This document shows positions 1 through 11,136 of a stretch of 64,000 bases of DNA, piece by piece (the stretch's first letter is position 1; each line of letters begins with the position of its first letter). Both the position numbers and the translations under genes were made by a program. Location: positions 273,325-337,324 of the forward strand of contig CAJJDP010000136.1 in assembly GCA_905182995.1 (NCBI GenBank), given 5' to 3'. Origin of the DNA: Paramecium octaurelia. Taxonomy: Eukaryota > Ciliophora > Oligohymenophorea > Peniculida > Parameciidae. The notes below the pieces were generated by a model. That model did no database searches. It was not told the origin of the DNA and saw only the letters and a program-made list of their open reading frames with translations.

Positions 1-120
1 TGGAGTTTCATCATGTTCATATAAAGAATCAATTTGCTTAGCGGATTTCTTCAATCCTATGGATTTCAAGTATTCCACTATCAAGGGTAACACATCCTAT
101 GGAGTCAAGTCTCTTTGCAT
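1..120 (-). CDS. LisH-motif protein, N-terminal fragment
   Basis: The reading frame starts with ATG at 118-120 and runs off the left edge of the window, so only the first 40 residues are visible. They include VLPLIVEYLKSIGLKKSAKQ, which has the spacing of a LIS1-homology (LisH) dimerisation motif: hydrophobic pairs, a conserved Y-L and a helix-turn-helix. One TAG is read as Gln. LisH motifs occur in Nopp140-type nucleolar proteins, FOP/OFD1-type centrosomal proteins and WD40 proteins, so the parent family cannot be told. The next gene is a basal-body protein on the same strand, which is suggestive only. Confidence 0.6.
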
Positions 121-516
121 CAAAATAATAAATGGAATTTATTTTAATCACACAAAAATCTCTATTAAATTTTATGCAATAATATCAAAACACAACTTAG
201 CTACTGTAAATTAAGAATAAGAATAAGATGAAGAATAAGAACTTAACTAAATTCATAAAAATAAGAAATCTTAGTCATAAAACTACTACTATCTAATTCA
301 ATAATCTGTAAATACTCTAATAACAAAAATTTATTATATTATTTTTAAGATGAAAAATAATAATTCCACCAGATTAATAAACTAAATTGAATTCATTAGG
401 TTGTCGTTTGAACTAAACCAAAATAAGGAAATGAGATATGAAAATAAAAACAATACCATCATCAATATATCTATAATTTTAACAAATTATAAATTTAATT
501 TTATATCCATTATTAT
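121..516. other. Intergenic, AT-rich
   Basis: This is A+T-rich spacer between the 5' end of the LisH gene and the 3' end of the CCDC61 gene. It should hold the LisH promoter. I see no gene, tRNA or repeat in it. Confidence 0.5.
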
Positions 517-1894
517 TCATTAATTTTTAGCTAATTACAGTAATGTATTTAATTTATTGAGTCTTACATCTATACTCTATAAATCTTCAGTCGCAGCATC
601 GACTTTACTTGAAGGAGTAGTTATGATTGTATTCTCTTTATTCTTTTCTCTTAAATCTCTTAATCTCTTAATCAAACGCTATTCTTCTGGATCCTCGAAC
701 TTATTCGAATCTGATGGTTTAGCAATAACATTTTTATTTTTTATTTGTTTTGAATTCTGTTGTTTAGGCTAGAATGACTTTTTTTTAGATGAACTTGATC
801 TTGCTGAGGGACTTTATTCAGTTCTTTTTGAATTGGATTTGCGTCTGTAAGAAGACTCTGTATCACTATCCAAACTATCCTTTCTCAGCTAATGATATTA
901 ATATAAGAATTACTCTAATTGGAGTTGTTTTCTCAATGCTTTTTCTTTTGGAAGGTAAATTACTAGTGTTGAGTTAACTTTTTTGTTTGTTGTTAGATTT
1001 TGAAACAGATGGAGATCGAGAAAGATTTGAATTATATTTGGACTTTGATTTATTGAGAGTTTGTTATAATTCAGATTCCAATGAGTTTATTCTTGATTTA
1101 TTCTTTTTATCTTAGTTCTTCAGTACTACATTTTCATCTATCAATTATTATAAATAGTCTTCTAATTCGATCATTTTTTTTGATAATTCTGAATTTGTAT
1201 TTTCACTTTATAGGTATTTTGATCGTAGGTCATTGTATTCTTATCTACTAATCATTGTGTTGGAATATTGATGATTCATATTTTTTAATTCTAAAATTTC
1301 ACTTTCTTTTTGATCAATGATGTTTTTTAACATTTCTAATTCTTTTATTTATTCATTTAACAAAATGGAAGGGTTGGATTCATTTCGTTTTTAATCCTTG
1401 TAGAATTAGAGATTTTTATGCAATGATTCATTTTCTTTCCTCAATCTAATAATCGTATTCTTCATTTATTATAAATTTGGTTATTCATTAAAATTTAATG
1501 GTAAAGGATAATGCACCTTATCGAATTCTACTACATAACTAAGGATAAGATAGCGTTTATTATTAGGAGCTAGGTTTTGAGTTGGTTGTTTATTAGATCT
1601 CTTATTTTTAATTTGCTCCAAATCTTAATAGGTTAGGATGTCGATGTACACAGTCTCCGTTTAATTATTCAATGCTGACTAGAGCATTTTTATGAACGTG
1701 GCGTATTTCTTGTAATTTCCAGTTTTTGATGCAATTTCTTCAATATATTGGGCTTGAAAATTGGCAATCCAAGAGTCACCAGACTGTTTCGATTCAATAT
1801 CAATATTTAGAGTCTCAACATTTGCATTAATGTTGATAATGTAATTGACATCATGAAATTAGCGTTCAACACAGATATCAAGGAGATCTTCCAT
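517..1894 (-). CDS. CCDC61: CCDC61/VFL3 basal-body coiled-coil protein
   Basis: This is a 450-residue protein with one 25-nt intron (889-913, GTA...TAG). Residues 1-150 match the SAS-6/XRCC4-like head of CCDC61/VFL3: the ladder FIKMLQSALNNQ, then DILTYQDLE, then NKRYLILSYVVEFDKVHYPL, which is nearly the vertebrate and algal signature. A long coiled coil of about 150-300 and a basic Ser/Lys-rich tail follow, as in the family. VFL3 orients centrioles and basal bodies and anchors rootlet fibres, which in a ciliate means the cortical rows. The ATG at 1892-1894 aligns with the family start. The stop is TGA at 517-519. Only 42 bp separate its start from the stop of the upstream gene. Confidence 0.85.
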
Positions 1895-1936
1895 TTTGAA
1901 TTATAAATCAGTTAATTTATTAATCAGATTTCAAAA

Positions 1937-3162
1937 TCAGGAATAATAACATGTACTTATCTATTGGACCAGTAGGGCAATTCTTCCGCAATCTGCTAAG
2001 CCTTGATTATGAGTTCTATATTAACAATATGATTGCTATTTACATTCTCCTTCGCCACTTCTATTGGGCATCTTCTTCAACATACTTCCAAGCAATTGCA
2101 TACATAATACTTTGTTATATGAATCTGAATTCTCAAGCATTTACAACACTATTCTATACATGCTTTCTGCTCTATCAAACTGAAAATTCATCATAATTTT
2201 ATACATATTTATTGGTACTGCACATCCAAGCTAAAAATAAGAGAGATCTATCCATATTTGTGGGATCTTGTTCCTCATAAAAATTGATTGTAGTTTTCAA
2301 CCAAAATTGTAATTCAGCCCTTTTAGATGGTGCCTTATTCAAAACAAATTCACTTAGATTGAGTAATGGTTTTCCAACATGCAAACTCTTAAATTAGGTT
2401 TTGGTTAGATTGGTTCTATCTTATGGTAGAAGATCTTCATTCAATAGCCATTCCAATCCTGTTTTAATTTGATTGTTTGAATGCTCAATGTAATAAATTG
2501 ACTTTTTAAATAGAGGTATCACATTCTCAAAATCAGCATCTATATTTTCTGCTGGAATATCACTTTGTTGAGATCCTGTCTCTTCTTCGTCATCACTTAC
2601 AAATTCTCTAAGACTTGGGAACTTGTGCCACCATGAAGCCACAGCCAAACTATTGTAAGCCCATCCTTTCAATTGATTGGAGGGATCTGAAGCCAGACAC
2701 TCTCTCAATCTCGATTTTGCATCAGTGTAGTTTTCCTTCAATAAATAGGCTGTCTTTTAATAGTGATTAAATTTGATACTCCCAAGAAATACAGGAATTG
2801 CTTCTAATACCCTAAGGGTACATTTTCTCGTTGCATTTCGCTTAATAAAGCCTTGCCCAAGAGGATTGCCTTGTTGAGGTTATACTTCAAACAATGAGTC
2901 AATAGATCACTGTATGCAGAATACACAAGGGCGTAATTAGCTTTTTATCTCAAAAATTGTCTGATTATTTCTTCTAATTGGGCTTCTGCATCCTCGTATC
3001 TTCTGAGTTACAAGTTGGAATAGACAATTCTATTGAAATGATGGACAAGATGTACCTCCTTGAAACATCAACCCATTCCTTATCTTTTAAGTTGTTGGTC
3101 TCCAAGAAATTCTTAAATCTTCCAAAAAATTGAAGGGCCACTCGATATTTACCATGTTGCAT
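1937..3162 (-). CDS. Helical-repeat (TPR-like) protein, possibly mitochondrial
   Basis: From the ATG at 3160-3162, removing three introns (26, 26 and 25 nt) leaves 382 residues in one frame. The protein is helical with TPR-like periodicity, for example RRYEDAEAQLEEIIRQF and NYTDAKSRLRECLASDPSN, with an acidic linker (SDDEEETGS) in the middle. I do not recognise the family; the TPR assignment rests on helix spacing. The same frame stays open upstream of this ATG to another ATG at 3343-3345, except for a single TGA at 3178-3180. That extension begins with a basic, mitochondrial-presequence-like stretch. The true start is therefore uncertain: either 3162, or 3345 with an unexplained TGA. Confidence 0.6.
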
Positions 3163-3509
3163 TTGTTCAAGGCCATATCAACCACAAATATAATTAAATT
3201 TGTACTTGTATTATTCTGTTGCCAATACTGTTGAATACATCTCATCTTATTAAGATTGTGTGGGCTCTATGGTTTAATTGAAATAAAATCTGGGAGTGGA
3301 TTTCTGCATAGTGATCACAGCATTCCTCACAATTTTAAAAAGCATTGAGCAATAATAATAATATTATATGATTGCAAGGAAATGAATAAGATGATTTTTA
3401 TAAATAAATCTTCCCGAAATGTGTATACACTAGTAGATTGCTGTGGCTTTGGTTTCTTGTTTATTGTATTGATTGGAGATATAATTAAAATAATTTTTAT
3501 CAAAAAGCA

Positions 3510-4488
3510 ATGAGTTAGGATGAGTTTTTTAATGGATACATATCTAAGAATCATCGGATTAGCGAGGGATATGCATATGCTATACAAGCAAGCTGGTATT
3601 ATCGCGTGTGAATAATAGGTATAGATAATTTGAGAGATTCCTACAAAACCCGTCGGGTGTGGATGTTACGAGATTTAATAAAATCGAAAATGGTCAAATA
3701 GCAGAGGGGACTATCGATATGTCAGTCTCATTAAAATAATATTGTCTTCCTCCCTATTAGCAAATAAATTATTCGCATGTTTATGGATTGAAACCTGAAG
3801 CTAAATTCTAAACTGATTTCTACGTAGTTTCAATAGACGTGTGGCACTTCTTTAAACTCTATTATGGTTCAGGTATTTTTACTGATTGACATCGTTTTAG
3901 ATTATGAAGTAATTGTTTTTGTTACACAGCATCATCCTCAAATGAACAACTATTTTCATTGCGATAACCTAGAGGACGGATTGTGTGTTTGCAGAGAAAT
4001 CATAAACATCCTCTTTGTAATTGTATTCCCAAGAAACATTTCTGTATTACAAGCCATCTTAACACCAATAAGTCCTTGGATGGATTTGATCAAATTTCGT
4101 GTTTTTCTATTTGCCATGTACAATTTTGGAACCGATGCCATCAAATTTATAAATGAAGGCTGCATTTATTTTAACAACAAAAAAGTGCCCTTCAAAGGAA
4201 ATCGAATACTCCAGGATATTGGCATAAACAAGGATATCTAAATTGTTATGTCATGTCAAAACTTATTAATGTAAGACATAGAGGAGGAGATTGAAACTGA
4301 TGGTGAAGAACAATAATTGGAATAAAGTAATTATTATCTCTCTATTATTTTGAGATTTACATAACAAACAAGAATTCTTAGAAATATTAGAAAAAACTCT
4401 AAATGAACAGTCCATCATTTAATAGAATATAAAATCAATTGAAGAAATTCAATAATCTTTAGAGCAAAATGACTTCTTTTAAGTTTGA
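3510..4488 (+). CDS. DUSP-domain protein
   Basis: Three introns (3596-3618, 3873-3900, 4327-4354) give 299 residues. Residues 10-130 look like a DUSP domain, the module found in ubiquitin-specific proteases: IQASWYRQFERFLQNPSG, then a long strand region ending WHFFKLYYGS. The next part (about 150-240) resembles a ubiquitin-like fold (VPFKGNRILQDIGINKD), and the C-terminus is a Gln/Glu-rich helix. No Cys-box or His-box of the USP catalytic domain follows before the TGA at 4486-4488, so this would be a DUSP adaptor rather than a protease. The start ATG (3510) is supported by the coherent frame through intron 1. Confidence 0.65.
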
Positions 4489-5213
4489 ATTTATTATTAT
4501 TCTATAAATATTTATATCTATATTTTGGATTGAAATACGAAAAAATAACTAAAAGAAAATAACGATCATATTACATCGATTAAAACTATGTACTTTAAGA
4601 TAAAATTTTTTTTAGTTTCTCAAGTAATAAATTTGGAACCAAAAGAATTCTTAAACAGTCCAAGATGGCTAATTCAATAATTCAAAAACTATCCTAGAAC
4701 TCAGTTATTATTGTCATACTTTCCAGCTCTTAGCAAATTAAAGGTTTTCTGTAAGGAAAAATTTAAACATTAAGCTGTGCATTCAATTATTATCAGTTGA
4801 TTACGAATTACTTATAAACTTAATATATATATATAAAATTCCATTAAATAATAGAGTCGAAGATAATCAATAGAAGAGTTTTAATATTAGATCTACTGAA
4901 TGACTTATTTTGGAGGCATTTAATTTATTGTCTAACTCCTTTAAATATGTTATAAAATCCATATTCTAGCTGTATACTCTGAAAAGACAAGTCTTAATTA
5001 AATTAATGCTAAATAGTTCAACTGATTATTGTTATACAATAGAAATGTACTTTCATTCATTATAACTTGACCTTTTATTAAATATTTCAAATATATATAC
5101 ATTATTTTTTAATATTTGATATGTTAATATTCATGTTTTCGCACTAGATTATAATTTCTTAGTATTCTATTGTATTTTTGATATTAATAATGTTTATTTA
5201 GATAAAAAAAAAA
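4489..5213. other. Intergenic spacer
   Basis: AT-rich DNA between a plus-strand stop and a minus-strand tRNA. Scattered frames without TGA exist, but none has conserved motifs or plausible splice chains. I see no gene. Confidence 0.5.
5202..5213 (-). terminator. Pol III oligo-T terminator of tRNA-Lys
   Basis: A run of about ten T on the minus strand directly after the tRNA 3' end is the usual RNA polymerase III stop. Confidence 0.75.
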
Positions 5214-5287
5214 TACCTTCCAAGGGATTCGAACCCTTGATATGCGGCTTAAAAGGCCGACGCTTTAACCAACTTAGCTAGGAAGGC
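5214..5287 (-). tRNA. tRNA-Lys (anticodon UUU)
   Basis: The minus strand folds as a normal cloverleaf. The acceptor stem is GCCTTCC pairing with GGAAGGT, with discriminator A. The D arm contains AGTTGGTTA. The anticodon loop is CTTTTAA (anticodon TTT), and the T arm is AAGGG-TTCGAAT-CCCTT. The B-box GGTTCGAATCC is perfect. No intron is present. CCA is not encoded. A run of ten T follows on the transcribed strand (5202-5212), a Pol III terminator. Confidence 0.93.
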
Positions 5288-5360
5288 AACTTGATAAATA
5301 AATGGCAAATTTTGTAAACTTTTAAAAATTATTATTTTGTTTAATTTTTAAATAATTTTA

Positions 5361-6651
5361 TCATTTAATAGGCTTGTTGATTTCAAAAATTTTAATGTTT
5401 AATTCATTTGATATCTGTCTTGCTATATTGTATAGAAAATGGATGTGGATCAAAATGCTTGATAAGGCAATGACTTAAATTAATAATCCTTCATTTAGTA
5501 TTGGCTGTCCTAATAGTTATCCCGAAATTGTATTTATTAAGAGAAGAATAAAGAAATAAATAGAATTCAAATATGCTGGCAAGGGGGCATTACATACATG
5601 ATTCAAAGCTACAATACCCACTGATTTCGACATTGTGAAACCAATTGTGTACATATAAGCTCTTACATGCTGCTCAATAACATTAGTTTTAGAGAAATAT
5701 ATATTATACAGTATAATAGCATTGCAAAATAGGAAGTATCGAAGTTATTTAAATAAGGATGATGTTGTGGTGAATTTGCGTATTTTGAATATACTAAAAT
5801 GATAATAGGAGAAGCTGTTACACTGAAGGCATAGTGATTAAGACAGATGAAGCAAAAGCAACTAGAACAAAGTGATTGACTTATAGGTCATAAAAAGTAG
5901 GTAATTTAAGCAGCCACCAATCACATCCTATTAATTTATGGATAATCACAAATTACCAAAATAAGCAGTGATAGCAAAGAAAATGGCCACACTAATGGTG
6001 CCTTCTGCTGCAGCATTAATGATTGGAAGATTCATTTCATGTGTATAATATTCTTCATGAGCAATTAAATAAAATGGTATGGATGGAATGATATAAAGAA
6101 CAACTGAGAAAATATTATTTCCCACTTACATGGCAGTAGTTAGATTTGTACCTAAATAGTGATTTACTTATTACCTTATAATAAAATAATCATAGAATCA
6201 AAATTATGGTCTAAGATCATCCCTAGTGGTGAAGAATTTCCTGAAAATTTTTATATTCAATCATACTTGTTCTTCTAGCTTACTTTCCATCTAAATTATC
6301 AAAATTCTGGGATACTGATTATTATTACCATATAAAGCATATGGAGAGTGGCTGTAAACCACAACAACCAATTTGGGATGAATCCATTGAAGGTGTCACC
6401 CATAACAAAATAGAAAACAATGTGTGGAATTATCACGCATATCAATCCCAGTAATGTGAGCACATTGGGCCTAAATGTATGATTTGCTTAAAATAGTACG
6501 CAACATTCAAAGGCACGAATTTTAAACAATATTCAGCAATCGGCGAAAGTATGTAATTATATAGCAATGATAGATCTGTTCCTTTATAACGATAAGTATG
6601 AAGGTATCTTAAATGATCAGAGGAGATGAAGTCATAATTTAGGTATTTCAT
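5361..6651 (-). CDS. Ethanolamine/choline phosphotransferase
   Basis: Six introns (29, 22, 26, 23, 29 and 19 nt) are removed to give 380 residues, the usual length for the eukaryotic family. The CDP-alcohol phosphatidyltransferase signature is intact: DGKQARRTRNSSPLGMILDH followed by NFD, i.e. DG(x)2AR(x)8G(x)3D(x)3D. The N-terminus carries the typical LPLNVAPNVLTLLG stretch before the first membrane helix, and several hydrophobic helices follow. The enzyme transfers phosphoethanolamine or phosphocholine from its CDP ester to diacylglycerol in the ER (last Kennedy-pathway step). Substrate preference cannot be read from the sequence. The TGA (5361-5363) lies 74 bp from the tRNA-Lys gene. Confidence 0.88.
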
Positions 6652-7277
6652 TAATATTTTTTATTTTTTTAACTGTTCCTTAAAAGTATAATTCTAATTC
6701 TTAAAGAATATTCTTAAATCAAAAGATTTGATTTTTCAAGAAATCTCTGAGATACATTGGACAAAACTAATAAAAGCAAAGAGAATTAGAAAATATACAA
6801 TCATAAAGAATCTGTAAGTGTAATCTATTGATTAATCTAATAATTATTATATACATATATTTCAGTAAAGCAATATGTTCTGATTCCTAAAGTCTTCTGA
6901 CTTCACATTCAAATTCTTCATAATCAACTCCTGTCATTTGTTAGTGTCCTTATACAATAATTCATTTTGACAGGTATTCTCTATTTGATAAATTTAAAAT
7001 CTCAATAGTCTCCTTACAGTCCACTTTTATTAAGTCTCAAAAATATCAACTAATCCTTCTAAATTTTATTCAATTATTCATGAATCTCCAATAATTATAA
7101 AAATGAATGCTGAATCTTTGCATTAATTATACCAAGAAATGATGAACATCATAATTTAATGATATAGATTTATTTCATTTAGTATGCATGTTTTTGGACT
7201 TTCTTTAATTGCATTATACGTACTATTAAATTATTAACAATAAAATTAGCTCTTTCAATTAATAATTTCAGGATTTA
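6652..7277. other. Spacer with possible small minus-strand tail-anchored gene
   Basis: This 626-bp gap lies between two divergent genes. On the minus strand, ATG at 6935-6937 to TGA at 6736-6738 could encode about 50 residues if a 43-nt intron is removed. It would have an acidic head (DYEEFECEVRRLQ) and a C-terminal membrane helix (MIVYFLILFAFISFV). Upstream minus-strand frames between 6940 and 7160 also look coding, but I could not join them. A tail-anchored SNARE-like protein is one reading; non-coding promoter DNA is the other. Confidence 0.25.
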
Positions 7278-8273
7278 ATGAATTCATGGAAATTCATTAG
7301 AAATACAATTGGACTTTTTGGTTCTGCTGTCCATGAAGGATAAACAAAGACTGGAACTGAATTAGCACCTAGAGCACTTCGAGAAGGAGGACTGATATCG
7401 GCTCTCTATAATTTGGGATGGGAAATTAATGACATGGGAGATATACAAGGGAAGAATTTTAGGACAAATAATGTTAAGAGTAAGTTTTTTAGGAACAGCC
7501 AGCAATTAGGGAGTATTAATGGAGAAATAAGCAAGAGAGCTTATGAAATAGCTTCTAAGCAGAAATTCATGCTAAATATAGGAGGAGATCATAGTGTGGC
7601 TTGTGGATCTATACACGGATTGCTAGAACATTACAGTGATGAATTAAGGGTCATTTGGGTGGATGCTCATGCAGATTGCAATTATTAACTCGATTCAAAT
7701 AGGAATTATCATGGGATGCCTTTAGGACATCTTTATGGTGCTATCACTGAGCAGATTAAAGGGTTTGAGTGGTTGAAACAACGATTGGATACTAAGAATA
7801 TCATATATGTTGGAATTCGAGATATTGATCCTATGGAGAGAGAATTCATCAAAGATCAGAAGATTGTATATTATGGAATGGATGAGATTATTGAGTTGGG
7901 TATAGGGTAAGTAATGACTCGGATTCTCAAATAATTTGAAGGAAAACCCATTCATGTAAGTTTTGATGTAGATTCAATTGATCCAGAGTTTGCTCATGGG
8001 ACTGGAACCTTGGTAGACGGAGGGATCACATCAAGGGAAGTTCATTATTTATTAAGAAAATTGGCTGCATCTCGATAGTTGGTAGGCATGGATTTAGCAG
8101 AAATCAATCCTTAATTAGAAAAGACTCCTGAACTAAGAGAGGAATTTTTTGGGGATTTTTAATAAGTATGACGTATTGTTCATATTAAGATCGGCAGGAT
8201 TCAAGGTACTTAGACGGTTGCCTTGGGTATAGAATTGATAGCTTCAGCTTTAGGTAGAACTTTGGTGTTATGA
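7278..8273 (+). CDS. Arginase (ureohydrolase)
   Basis: One 24-nt intron (8166-8189) leaves 323 residues, the normal arginase size. All Mn-binding motifs are present in order: GGDHSVACG, then DAHAD, then SFDVDSIDPEFAHGTGT; the catalytic-loop His is in RNYHGMPLGHL. The C-terminal MDLAEINPQLEKT is the conserved ureohydrolase helix. It hydrolyses arginine to ornithine and urea. Agmatinase is less likely because the order and spacing follow arginase. The ATG at 7278 gives the expected N-terminus (IGLFGSAVHEGQ). Two internal TAA codons are read as Gln. Confidence 0.9.
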
Positions 8274-8402
8274 ATTATAATGTGTATTTAATTTTATATC
8301 AAAACCATCCAAGAAATATAATAAATCTTAGACTTTTATAAAAGAAAATTTTGATGAATTTTTCAATTGAGAAAAGAAATCGATTATTAATATAATTTCA
8401 AG

Positions 8403-9407
8403 ATGATACAAAAAGAACAACAAGATAAATTTAAGGAATTCCTTGAGAAAAGAAATAAGGGAAAACTCTACTCCAGATATAAATAGATAGAAACTGAAGC
8501 CAAGATATGTGATCTAGCATTTGATGACTAAAATTTAATTGCAGCACATGATGTAGACATTGCGATTTATCATATTGATTAAAAAAATCAACTTTAATCA
8601 GAATTAATTGAAAATTTACATTCCTATTTGTTGTACTCTATATGTTTCAGCAAATCAAACAACATGTTTTTTACAGCAGGGTATGAAAAGGAGATAAAAT
8701 TATGGTAAAAATAAGATAATCAATGGAAATGCATATAGGTACTAAATGGTCATAAAGACTCTGTCATAATTTTGCTGTTGAACAAAGATGAAAATTAGTT
8801 ATTCTCTAGAAGCAGAGATAAAACGATTAAAATATGGCAGAAACAAGATGTGATCTGGAATTGTGTTTAAACTATACAAGCCCCATCTGGAATTGTCGAT
8901 TCCTTATGCATAAGTCCATCAGGAAATACACTATCTTTCGGATGTAAAAATAATTTATTTATATGGTACTAAACCAATTTGAATAAATGGAGGAAGTATT
9001 AAGCAATTATTTCTGCTCATACCTAATTAATAGAATCTGTTTGTTTCATTTAGGATGATGCATAGATAGCTTCAGGGGCAAATGATATAAAATTATGGAA
9101 GAAATGTGCAGTAAATCAATAGTATAGATTGACTCAAATTATTTCCACTTTGGGTAATGTCTCAATTATGGAGTATAACAACTTTAACTCACTCTTGATA
9201 GCTGTAACCAATAAAAAGTTTGTTTAAATCTGGAAGGCAGAGGATGATTCTAACTTTTCACATAAATAAACAATTCAAGTGGAGAAATCAGATATTTTTT
9301 ATGAGGAAACTCAATTTTATGAGGTTGTTACTATGTCTCAAAATGGATAATTCTTAGCTTTAAAAGATAATTACAACGACTATGTTGATATTTGGAAATT
9401 GAATTGA
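8403..9407 (+). CDS. WD40 repeat protein
   Basis: An intronless frame of 334 residues begins with a charged helix (EQQDKFKEFLEKRNKGKLY) and continues with about six to seven WD40 blades. The blades are diverged but keep their endings: EIKLWQ, TIKIWQ, NLFIWY, DIKLWK, KFVQIW, YVDIWK. It is probably a single beta-propeller scaffold. The long minus-strand frames over it are shadows. Its position 130 bp after arginase on the same strand has no evident meaning. Confidence 0.8.
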
Positions 9408-9720
9408 TATTAATTTAATATAATATTCGATGGTTGTTTAATATTTATATACTTAATTAATAATAATAGTGTAATAATCATACTGATGGTTTCTGATAAG
9501 ATAATCCATCTCTTTCCTTTGACTCTTGTTTTCATTGGTTGATTCTGAGTCAGAATGAATAAGTCATTCGAACTTTGGATAAGATTTCTTGAGCTTTAAA
9601 AAAATACGATGCTTCAAACAAATATTCTTAGTCAACCAATCATAATACAGAATTAATATTTTAATAAACTTAAAACCCCCTCGATATAAATTCAAAAATT
9701 AAATTAAACAATAAAATAAA
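9408..9720. other. Upstream region of histone H3
   Basis: AT-rich spacer that should contain the H3 promoter. No conserved gene and no clear TATA-like box distinct from the general A+T background. Confidence 0.4.
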
Positions 9721-10143
<423 letters not shown>

Positions 10144-10389
10144 TCAATTAATATTAAATTCAATTAAATGTGTTTCATCTCTAAAAAGCAACATATTTTC
10201 TTTATTTTTTTTTAGAAATCTAGAAATTTTTTATTATTATCATTCTGAATTAGAATTTTTAATATATGAGAGAGTATATTTTAAATAGAGTGTGATTAGG
10301 ATTTGAAATTATTTAATTTATTCCCTAAATCTATCACGATGCCATTTGTGCCTTGTATTTTACAATATAAACTATAATTTTAATACTTT
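10144..10389. other. Intergenic spacer
   Basis: AT-rich DNA between H3 and PEX11, both on the plus strand. No gene seen. Confidence 0.5.
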
Positions 10390-11108
10390 ATGAAAAAGTT
10401 TGATTAAATTATTAAAGGTTTAAACAAAACTGAAGGAAGGGATAGAGTTTGTAAAACGCTTTAATATGGGGCGAGGTTTTTATCATGGTACTTCGAAAAA
10501 TATAGCCAGCTAGATAAAGCAACATAATTTAATAATTTATTTAGTATGAATGAATATCAAATAATAAGTGGCGATAAGAGAAGCTAGAAAAATATTTAGG
10601 TTAGCTAAATCTTTAAATGAAATTTAATTTATCTTAGAAATAATCAAAGAAAATTCAGAAAATCTTAATCAGATAACAAGAATACTAAAAACATTTGCAA
10701 GAATCTGGTATTCACTATTTTGGTATCATATCTCAATCTACTAGGCTTTTCGATAATCTAAGCATCCTGGCAAAACTTTAGATAATTAATTCTAATCAAA
10801 AGGTCTTGAATAAAATTGCAATGACTTTTTGGACCATCGGAATACTTACGAATCTCTTTGAAATATTGAGAGATTTAATTGGAAATTTTTCGTCATTGAA
10901 GAAATATTCGAAATCCGCTGAATACAAGGAAATGCATAGGAGAATCAATGCGAATTGCTTAAATCTAATAAGAAATTTCTGTGATTTAATTCCAGCAGGG
11001 ACAGGCAGTGAATTTTTCTAAAAGATTTTTGCCTCTCATCCAAATCATGGAGTCGTTGGAATTGCAGGATTTTTAGCAGGAGCAATATCAACATATCAAA
11101 CCTTTTGA
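10390..11108 (+). CDS. PEX11: Peroxisomal membrane protein PEX11
   Basis: Two introns (25 and 37 nt) give 218 residues. The N-terminal amphipathic segment is typical: GRDRVCKTLQYGARFLSWY. The FRLAKSLNEI turn and the C-terminal ending (GVVGIAGFLAGAISTYQTF) also match the PEX11 family, whose members elongate and divide peroxisomes. TAA and TAG codons inside the frame are read as Gln. The second intron (37 nt) is at the upper end of the sizes seen in this window. The TGA is only 28 bp from the next start codon on the same strand. Confidence 0.85.
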
Positions 11109-11136
11109 AATAAAGTTAATTAATTATCTTATATTA

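Noticed and set aside
1951..2196. 81-codon plus-strand frame
   Set aside because: It overlaps the last exon of the minus-strand helical-repeat gene after splicing a 25-nt intron.
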